A stretch of 12,334 nucleotides of DNA. Source: Dethiosulfatibacter sp. Lineage in GTDB: Bacteria; Bacillota_A; Clostridia; Tissierellales; Dethiosulfatibacteraceae. Below are positions 1 through 4,908 of the stretch, piece after piece. The DNA lies in NCBI GenBank assembly GCA_019084435.1, contig JAHRFV010000290.1, forward strand, positions 1 through 12,334, read 5' to 3'. Positions within the stretch are counted from its first letter, which is position 1. The number at the start of each line of letters is the position of its first letter. The notes beneath the pieces are model-generated. The model had not been told where the DNA came from. It was given only the letters and a program-made list of their open reading frames with translations, and did no database searches. Both the position numbers and the translations under genes were made by a program.

Positions 1-724
1 CCTTTTCTATTATTCTTATTTTTGGTGTTTGCTCATGTGCTGCTTGTTTCTCCGTACCATCAGAGGAAGACAGATAATCCATAAATACACACTTCTTACC
101 CAAGAAATTGCTGCTGTTGGTCATGTATTCTTTCTCCCTCTTTTCTTCAATCATTTGTGCCTTATACTTTGAAGCCGCTTCAATCAAATCAACATCACTA
201 TACTCTTTCAACCTTCTTTTCCAGTTATTGAAAGTCTGTTGTTTTTGATCAGCTCTTGGGTAAATGGAGTAGAATTTTTCGAATGATTCGGTATATTTAT
301 ACTTCTTAGAATTGTTAACATTCTTGTTATGTGTTGATTGCTTGTTAGTCGGTTGCTGATCGTCATTTGATTCGTCTGCTACATTTTGTTCTTGAGTCTG
401 ATATTTGTCCCAATTTACAATGGTTATAAGGCTTCCTGTGCTTGTTGTCTCCCATGTTAGAAATTCATATTTTATGAATTTTTTTAGTGCTGTTCTAATT
501 TTTTGAATGCTAATATTTTTGCCTGAGTGGTTAAGCAAACTCTCCAAGCTTGTTACAAATTGACCAGGTTGACAAGTGAATTTTTCACCATTCCACTCCC
601 ACTGATTGTGTTTATGATTTGCTAATAACAAAACGACTATGAATATCACTTTCTGTTCCGGAGTAGAATTTTTCCAGATTGATTTTTCAAATAAATTTCG
701 ATATAGCTTTATCCAACCTTGCAT
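1..724 (-). CDS. DnaD-like phage replication protein (replisome organizer), 3' end outside the window
   Basis: An uninterrupted frame of 241 codons runs off the left edge. The N-terminal 110 residues have the layout of phage replisome-organizer/DnaD-like proteins: an opening MQGWIKLYRNLF, a winged-helix-like region with QPGQFVTS (about residues 53-60) and IQKIRTALKKF (about 74-84), ending in IVNWDKYQ (about 102-109). A polar N/Q/S-rich linker follows (about 110-140). The C-terminal part starts FEKFYSIYPRADQK and has the NNWKRRLKE, AASKYKAQ and FMDYLSS elements found at the C-terminus of many phage replication-initiation proteins. Such proteins bind the origin and recruit the helicase loader or helicase. 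The ATG at 722-724 is chosen because GGAGG lies 7 nt upstream; in-frame ATGs further upstream lack such a site. The module fits a prophage, plasmid or integrative element. The family is assigned by pattern, without a database search. Confidence 0.82.
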   Translation of the reverse strand, partial: MQGWIKLYRNLFEKSIWKNSTPEQKVIFIVVLLLANHKHNQWEWNGEKFTCQPGQFVTSLESLLNHSGKNISIQKIRTALKKFIKYEFLTWETTSTGSLITIVNWDKYQTQEQNVADESNDDQQPTNKQSTHNKNVNNSKKYKYTESFEKFYSIYPRADQKQQTFNNWKRRLKEYSDVDLIEAASKYKAQMIEEKREKEYMTNSSNFLGKKCVFMDYLSSSDGTEKQAAHEQTPKIRIIEK

Positions 725-862
725 GAGCTGAACCTCCATGTTTTTTCTTTTGTTTAAAATAAAATACTTTTTGCTAAACTTTCTTGAAAGCAGCTTTATG
801 TTTTTGCTTATTATGATCTGCATTTTAAGTTTTTGATTATATCCTCTGACGCTAGGAGACTT

Positions 863-949
863 CTACGAATCCTCAATAAATACTTGTAAGTTTATTGGCA
901 ATTCAACTGGTAACCGAATTTTCATAATTATAAAGTTACTGGTATACAT
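863..949 (-). CDS. Possible 28-residue ORF
   Basis: A short frame starting MYTSNFIIMKIRLPVELP lies just downstream of the excisionase-like gene. The sequence GAGGTGA sits 4 nt before its ATG, which is a good ribosome site and the main reason to list it. The gap from the stop of the upstream gene is 11 nt, so it could be co-translated. The product has no recognisable domain and no clear membrane segment. It may be a small element gene or a 5' remnant of a longer one, since the 130 bp after its stop hold no convincing continuation. Confidence 0.3.
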   Translation of the reverse strand: MYTSNFIIMKIRLPVELPINLQVFIEDS

Positions 950-960
950 CACTTCACCTC

Positions 961-1182
961 TCACTGTTTATTCTCAGATATCTTAGTAACCGCATTCTCT
1001 GATAAGTCATTAAAGTATTCTTCTAAGTAATCCAAGTTGACCAGATACTTGTTACCTGCTTTATGACTTCTGAGTTCCCCTGATCTCAGCATCGATCTTA
1101 ACCACCATTCGGTAATGCTGGTATTTGGATCTTTTTCTTTTAAATACTTCATAGTTTGCTTTATCGTTCGCATTCTTGCCAT
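961..1182 (-). CDS. Excisionase-type helix-turn-helix DNA-binding protein
   Basis: This 73-residue protein has the layout of the small MerR/excisionase helix-turn-helix family. An N-terminal helix (RTIKQTMKYLKE, about 5-16) is followed by a recognition-helix region (SITEWWLRSMLRSGEL, about 22-37). Then come the basic turn and beta hairpin (HKAGNKYLVNLDYLEEYF), the hallmark wing of this family. Members bind DNA as excisionases (directionality factors for tyrosine or serine recombinases) or as small regulators in phages, plasmids and ICEs. The start is supported by GGAGG 8 nt upstream of the ATG. It lies on the same strand as the DnaD-like gene, about 236 bp upstream of it, so the two probably share a transcript. 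No recombinase is visible in the window, so an excision role is inferred; a replication-linked regulator is the main alternative. Confidence 0.75.
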   Translation of the reverse strand: MARMRTIKQTMKYLKEKDPNTSITEWWLRSMLRSGELRSHKAGNKYLVNLDYLEEYFNDLSENAVTKISENKQ

Positions 1183-1265
1183 TAGTCACACCTCCGTATT
1201 AGTTTAGTTTGTACTAGAATAGATCTGCCTTATACATTTTCATTAATCATAAGCTTAACCTGAGT

Positions 1266-1286
1266 TTATGAATCATTTACGTACAT
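1266..1286 (-). other. Six-codon mini-ORF with a very strong ribosome site
   Basis: On the minus strand AAGGAGGG (1293-1300) lies 6 nt before an ATG that opens the frame MYVNDS and then stops. It sits about 85 bp upstream of the excisionase-like gene, in the direction of its transcript. It could be a leader peptide or the surviving 5' end of a deleted gene. The Shine-Dalgarno match is seen directly; a function is not established. Confidence 0.3.
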
Positions 1287-1337
1287 CTGTATCCCTCCTT
1301 CCCATTCTTTGACTCAATGATATCAAAAAAAAAAATA

Positions 1338-1366
1338 TTGAAAAGTACTATTGTGTGTAATAATAT
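1338..1366 (+). promoter_or_regulatory. Sigma-A-type promoter for the zinc-ribbon protein gene
   Basis: TTGAAA (1338-1343) and TAATAT (1361-1366) are separated by exactly 17 bp. Transcription would start near 1373 and give a leader of about 60 nt before the ATG at 1433. The -10 is only a partial match (4 of 6), but the spacing, -35 and placement fit well. A weaker minus-strand candidate (TTACAC/TATTTT, 17-bp spacer, 1332-1360) overlaps it, so the divergent genes may compete for polymerase here. Confidence 0.5.
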
Positions 1367-1380
1367 AGTAAATATAGTAC
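1345..1380. repeat. Operator-like repeats over the promoter: one inverted and two tandem ATAGTA copies
   Basis: The 9-mer AATATAGTA occurs twice in perfect tandem (1362-1370 and 1371-1379), directly over the -10 element and start site. An inverted copy, GTACTAT (1345-1351), pairs with ATAGTAC (1374-1380) as a perfect 7-bp inverted repeat with a 22-bp gap that spans the spacer and -10. Repeats placed like this are typical of repressor sites. The excisionase-like protein encoded next door is a possible ligand, by inference only. AT-richness makes chance repeats more likely. Confidence 0.35.
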
Positions 1381-1432
1381 GGTTTTGAAGTGTTGAAAAT
1401 AGCTATAGTGGTACTGATTAAGGGGAGTTCTG

Positions 1433-2788
1433 ATGGAATTTAGAATAATTAGAGAGGAACAGTCGGTTGAACTGTTATTGGATGTTTTTGAAAGCAGCAA
1501 CAGTAATACAGAAGGGATAAATCTAAGATTCTTGTCTATGTTTCAGTCATTAAGGCAAAGAATGAAGGAGGCTTGGGGTTCATATTGTTCCGTTCAAGTA
1601 CTAAGCGGTTCAACTATATCGGTTAAGGCAGCATATGGTGATTTGCTTTCAGAATTTGTTGAAGTAGATTGTGGGCAGAGTATTGCTAGAATAGAAGACT
1701 TTCTAGAATCAAAAATTCCTTTGTCTGAAAAAGAGTTTGTTGACAGCATTAATAAATTGAACACTGCGATTGAAATGTTTTTGCTAACACATCCATTCTC
1801 CCTATTAAGTTATGTTGACTTTAAGGACACTATCAATAATTATTGGGTTTATTGCGATTGTTATGTTAAATGTGATGTTCTTAAGAAGCATACATTCAAA
1901 TGGCTTGATAAGCCCGAAATCATTATTTTCCCAAAAATCAGCTATCTTAGGGCTGAATCTGGTAAGCTAGTCGATGACTTAACAAAGTATCAAATGGACA
2001 TAAATAGTAATAAACAAGATGAAGCAACAATGAATGATGAGAAATATGACTTAATTAGTAGAATTCAAAAATACTCAACTGACTTAAGAACATATGCTGA
2101 TAACAAGATTAGAAGCATTAAGGATAGCTTAAATGACTTAATTTACAATTACTCTTCAACAAGAAAAGAGTATTATAGTATCCTATACCGGTGTTATAAT
2201 TTGAAGCAAAAGCCTAACTTGGATCATTTAAGAGTTGCACAGAGATTTGAATCATGGGCGGATAAGAATGATCGGAGTTTTCTAACGAAAAAAATCCAAT
2301 ACGTTCATAAAATTAGAATGGATGATTTAGGAAATGTAGTTTTATCTGAAGAGTATGATGTAGATCTATCTGATGCATGCTTCTTAGTATTAAAAGAACT
2401 AATACTATCAGACACTGTTATTAAACGATGTGAACACTGTAAAAAATCATTTAGACCAAAAAAACGAACTGATGAGAAGTATTGTCGAAGACAAGTTGGA
2501 GAAACTTCCAACACATGCCATACCATAGGGCCATTACGCAGAGGTATGATAAAAGAAAACCTAAACCAATATCAACGACTTTATGTAGTATATAGAGAGA
2601 GATACCGTTCTAGAGTTAATAGAAATACCATGAATAAAGAAGTTTACGAAGAATGGAAAAAGAACGCAACAAAAAAACGAGATCAAGCCAAAAGCAAAGA
2701 GATTACATATTCAGAATTTGAAAGCTGGGTATTAACAAAGGATAAAAATTTGACAAAAAAGCGAATAGAAGAGAAATTATCAAAATGA
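1433..2788 (+). CDS. Zinc-ribbon protein of unknown function (DUF6076/CGNR-like C-terminus)
   Basis: This is a 451-residue soluble-looking protein with no signal peptide or membrane segment. The first 320 residues are not recognised and include a charged, probably helical stretch around residues 180-260. The C-terminus holds a clear zinc-binding arrangement: C333-x2-C336, C351 (in KYC) and C362 (in TCH), surrounded by basic residues. It resembles the zinc ribbon of DUF6076 and CGNR-type proteins. A lysine/arginine-rich helical tail (about 380-451) follows, suggesting nucleic acid binding. The ATG is preceded by AAGGGGAG 5 nt upstream and by a plausible promoter with repeats. It is divergent from the excisionase-like gene and separated by 645 bp, with a terminator-like hairpin, from the restriction operon on the same strand, so it is probably its own transcription unit. 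The CDS is certain from length and ribosome site; the family link is tentative and a defence role is only a guess from location. Confidence 0.75.
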   Translation: MEFRIIREEQSVELLLDVFESSNSNTEGINLRFLSMFQSLRQRMKEAWGSYCSVQVLSGSTISVKAAYGDLLSEFVEVDCGQSIARIEDFLESKIPLSEKEFVDSINKLNTAIEMFLLTHPFSLLSYVDFKDTINNYWVYCDCYVKCDVLKKHTFKWLDKPEIIIFPKISYLRAESGKLVDDLTKYQMDINSNKQDEATMNDEKYDLISRIQKYSTDLRTYADNKIRSIKDSLNDLIYNYSSTRKEYYSILYRCYNLKQKPNLDHLRVAQRFESWADKNDRSFLTKKIQYVHKIRMDDLGNVVLSEEYDVDLSDACFLVLKELILSDTVIKRCEHCKKSFRPKKRTDEKYCRRQVGETSNTCHTIGPLRRGMIKENLNQYQRLYVVYRERYRSRVNRNTMNKEVYEEWKKNATKKRDQAKSKEITYSEFESWVLTKDKNLTKKRIEEKLSK

Positions 2789-2862
2789 GGAAATGATTAA
2801 TCTCCTAAACTAGTGGTTAAGGAGTAAATGTCCTATTCTAAACAAGTAAACCTTGCAATGGT

Positions 2863-2871
2863 TGGTATAAT
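2863..2871 (+). promoter_or_regulatory. Extended -10 promoter element in the long intergenic region
   Basis: TGGTATAAT is a perfect extended -10 (TG, one base, TATAAT) at 2863-2871. No good -35 lies at the right distance, which extended -10 promoters tolerate. A transcript would start near 2878 and run about 105 nt to the terminator-like hairpin at 2951-2982. Confidence 0.35.
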
Positions 2872-2950
2872 AAATTAAAATTAATGTATGTTCAAGGGGT
2901 TGAATAAATTGGGAATAAACAAAACGTATGATATGGCAACAACATTTCGA

Positions 2951-2982
2951 AGCCCTTCTTTTTTAAGATGGGTTTTTGTTTT
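2951..2982 (+). terminator. Rho-independent terminator-like hairpin
   Basis: AGCCC at 2951-2955 pairs with GGGTT at 2970-2974 (one G-T pair), and TCTT (2957-2960) pairs with AAGA (2965-2968) around a TTTT loop, with a single T-T mismatch. The run TTTTTGTTTT (2973-2982) follows at once. It may end transcription from the zinc-ribbon gene, 160 bp upstream, or from the extended -10 at 2863. Confidence 0.5.
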
Positions 2983-3052
2983 AGGGTTAACATTTTAGAG
3001 GAGTACTACTATCACAATATTGATAAAGTTATCAGCACTTTCGATATCAGCA

Positions 3053-3152
3053 GATCTCTAATTTTGAAAGCTGTCAATATGACAACGCAGTATTCGAAGC
3101 CACATTCAAAATATTCAAATCAGAATTCAAAAATAATAGAAATTTAGAGATC
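3053..3152. repeat. Inverted repeat GATCTCTAA/TTAGAGATC enclosing a TGTCA palindrome
   Basis: The arms at 3053-3061 and 3144-3152 are perfect over 9 bp and nearly so over 13. Nested inside is TGTCA-ATA-TGACA (3072-3084), a perfect palindrome of 5-bp arms. No terminal-repeat gene is enclosed, so this is not an insertion sequence. It could be a binding site cluster or the trace of a lost small element. Confidence 0.3.
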
Positions 3153-3187
3153 CCTTATAGTTTATAATAGAACTTGTTAACTATGTA

Positions 3188-3204
3188 AATTGATTCAATC
3201 AATT
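3188..3204. repeat. Perfect 17-bp palindrome (AATTGATT-C-AATCAATT)
   Basis: Eight-base arms are perfectly complementary around a single central C. It lies about 175 bp upstream of the probable operon promoter and 20 bp after a stray TATAAT. The size and symmetry fit the binding site of a dimeric helix-turn-helix regulator. No partner can be named. Confidence 0.35.
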
Positions 3205-3378
3205 CTGCATCCATATAGCTCCATTGGCTACCTAAAGCACAAAGGAGTTTAAGCATCAAAACTATAATTTCTGTACAGAAAAGTGGTGTCATACCATTAT
3301 TGACAAAGGAACTAAAAAGACGATTCTTGAATTACTTTGAGAATAGGGGTGCTTAGAATAGTTTGAAATATATGCATA

Positions 3379-3387
3379 TGATATAAT
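3379..3387 (+). promoter_or_regulatory. Extended -10 promoter of the restriction operon
   Basis: TGATATAAT is a perfect extended -10 element. The TTGAAA at 3363-3368 is too close (13 bp) to be its -35, so recognition would depend on the TG motif. Transcription would start near 3394, giving a leader of about 58 nt before the ATG at 3452. It is the best promoter candidate for the five-gene operon, since the internal gaps are too short to suggest others. Confidence 0.5.
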
Positions 3388-3392
3388 GATAT

Positions 3393-3410
3393 TTAAGTAT
3401 TAATATTTAA
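3393..3410. repeat. Near-perfect palindrome at the predicted operon start site
   Basis: An 18-bp sequence beginning TTAAGTATTA and ending TATTTAA is self-complementary except for one mismatched pair. It covers the predicted +1 of the operon promoter, where a bound repressor would block initiation. It contains only A and T apart from one G, so chance symmetry is a real alternative. Confidence 0.28.
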
Positions 3411-3451
3411 TTTTTAGATGGAAATTCATAGATTTGCGGGGAGACGTGATT

Positions 3452-4906
3452 ATGAAGGAATTGATTATACCACCATATGCTCCTGTTTTAATGGAATCTA
3501 CAAGGGCATTAGGATATACTTTGGAAGCAGCAATTGCAGATATTCTAGATAATAGTATTACAGCTGATTCATCTAGAATTGATATTCTTTTTGAACCATG
3601 TGATAATCCTTATTTTTGTATCCTAGATAACGGAACTGGCTTGGATGATGAAGAATTGAATAATGCAATGAGGTATGGAAGCAGACATCCTAATGAAATC
3701 AGGGAGAGTAATGACTTGGGAAGGTTTGGGCTTGGTTTAAAAACGGCTTCTTTATCTCAGTGCAGGTGTTTAACTGTTGTGAGTATGAAAAATGGCAAAT
3801 TGGCAGGCAGACGCTGGGATTTGGACTTTATTAGTCAACGACAGGAATGGGTGCTTTTGGAATTATCCGAAGATGATATTAATGAAATTGAACATATTGA
3901 TAAGTTAATAGAACGCCATAAAGGCACTCTAGTTATCTGGACTAAGTTGGATCGTATAATTATTGGAGAATACTCGCTAGAAGAAACGTTTAATAAGAAA
4001 ATGCCAATTGTAAGAGACCATCTTGAAATGGTATTTCATAGGTATCTAAAAGGGGAACAGGGACTCGTTAAAATAGAAATATTTATAAACAATAATCCTT
4101 TGCAGGGGAATGACCCATTTCTGATTGAAAAAAGCTATCAAATACTTGATGATGAAAAAATCATCATTAACGGTAGTGAAGTTCTTATAAAACCTTATAT
4201 CCTTCCACATATGAGTAATTTAACTAATACAGAGATCAACAGATTAGGTGGAAGTGATGGATTAAGAAATCAGCAAGGTTTTTATATTTACAGAAATAAA
4301 AGATTAGTGGTTTGGGGAACATGGTTTAGACTTGCAAGAATGGAAGACTCATCAAAACTTGCTCGCGTTATGGTAGATATACCAAATAGTTTAGATGAAC
4401 AATGGACATTAGATATAAGAAAATCAGTAGCTAATCCTCCGGATGTTGTGAAAAAATCTCTAAAGCGAATTGTAGATAAAATTGCATTGGGAAGCAAACG
4501 TGTATGGGTTACTAGAGGTAAACGGGAGACAGAGAGTTCTAACATATTACTTTGGCATAGGTTTAAAAATAGAGATGGTACAGTTCAGTATGATATTAAC
4601 CGAGAATACCCATTAATCGAGAACTTGATGGAATCAGTAGGAGAAACAGAACAAAAACAATTACTTAATCTATTGAGATTGATAGAACTAAATATACCGA
4701 TGAATGCATTGCGCGTCGATTTTAGCAATGATTGCAAGGTGTCTGCAGATGATGAAGATGAGAAAGTAGAACTGATAAAAAAAATGGTGGCGCAATTCAT
4801 ATCTACATCAAATAATCCAGAACTATTAATTGAAAAGTTGATGAGAGTTGAGCCATTCGCAAATTATCCTGAGCTATTGAAAGAACTACTTGAGGAGGTA
4901 TATTAA
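3452..4906 (+). CDS. GHKL ATPase of the MORC/MutL-like restriction-associated family
   Basis: The 484-residue protein has all GHKL ATP-binding motifs near its N-terminus. These are the N-box EAAIADILDNS (E25, D30, N34; binds Mg-ATP), the G1 box DNGTG (59-63), the ATP-lid box GRFGLGLKTAS (90-100) and GTLVIW further on. A second domain has GFYIYRNKRLVVWG followed by VDIPN and DIRKSVANPP, which matches the S5-fold half of MORC-like ATPases; the lysine of DIRKS is the expected catalytic-loop lysine. Such proteins dimerise on ATP binding and are thought to clamp or remodel DNA. I chose the ATG at 3452 because GGGGAG lies 8 nt before it; an in-frame TTG at 3434 would add six residues but has no ribosome site. 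It is the first gene of the operon, with 2 nt before the Z1 gene. The last 120 residues have no assigned function. Confidence 0.92.
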   Translation: MKELIIPPYAPVLMESTRALGYTLEAAIADILDNSITADSSRIDILFEPCDNPYFCILDNGTGLDDEELNNAMRYGSRHPNEIRESNDLGRFGLGLKTASLSQCRCLTVVSMKNGKLAGRRWDLDFISQRQEWVLLELSEDDINEIEHIDKLIERHKGTLVIWTKLDRIIIGEYSLEETFNKKMPIVRDHLEMVFHRYLKGEQGLVKIEIFINNNPLQGNDPFLIEKSYQILDDEKIIINGSEVLIKPYILPHMSNLTNTEINRLGGSDGLRNQQGFYIYRNKRLVVWGTWFRLARMEDSSKLARVMVDIPNSLDEQWTLDIRKSVANPPDVVKKSLKRIVDKIALGSKRVWVTRGKRETESSNILLWHRFKNRDGTVQYDINREYPLIENLMESVGETEQKQLLNLLRLIELNIPMNALRVDFSNDCKVSADDEDEKVELIKKMVAQFISTSNNPELLIEKLMRVEPFANYPELLKELLEEVY

Positions 4907-4908
4907 TT

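Larger units (their letters stand above)
2789..3433. other. Long gene-free region before the restriction operon
   Basis: I find no gene here that I can support. The stretch holds an extended -10 (2863), a terminator-like hairpin (2951-2982), an inverted repeat of 9-bp arms (3053-3061 and 3144-3152) and three ATTCAAA copies between about 3100 and 3132. It also holds two palindromes (3072-3084 and 3188-3204), a stray TATAAT (3163-3168) and, at its right end, the probable operon promoter. Short frames of 29 and 59 codons exist but lack convincing start signals or known motifs. Decayed remnants of older genes are possible. Confidence 0.6.

Noticed and set aside
2909..2998. A 29-codon TTG-started frame with a hydrophobic C-terminus as a toxin peptide
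   Set aside because: The ribosome site is moderate, the start is not ATG and the frame runs through the terminator-like hairpin. It is kept only as part of the small-transcript observation.
2968..3147. A 59-codon frame starting MGFCFRVNILEEYYYHN
   Set aside because: No ribosome site precedes its ATG, the start overlaps the terminator-like hairpin, and no known motif is seen. A decayed remnant is possible but not supported.
3053..3152. Insertion sequence or miniature transposable element bounded by the 9-bp inverted repeat
   Set aside because: No flanking target-site duplication or transposase was found, and 9-bp arms over 100 bp can arise by chance in AT-rich DNA.
3236..3342. A short open stretch containing HQNYNFCTEKWCHTIIDKG
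   Set aside because: It has no start codon with a ribosome site and only about 35 codons. It could be a relic of a longer gene, but nothing identifies the family.
3434..3451. Upstream TTG start for the GHKL ATPase
   Set aside because: The GGGGAG ribosome site lies inside this six-codon extension and is placed correctly for the ATG at 3452.
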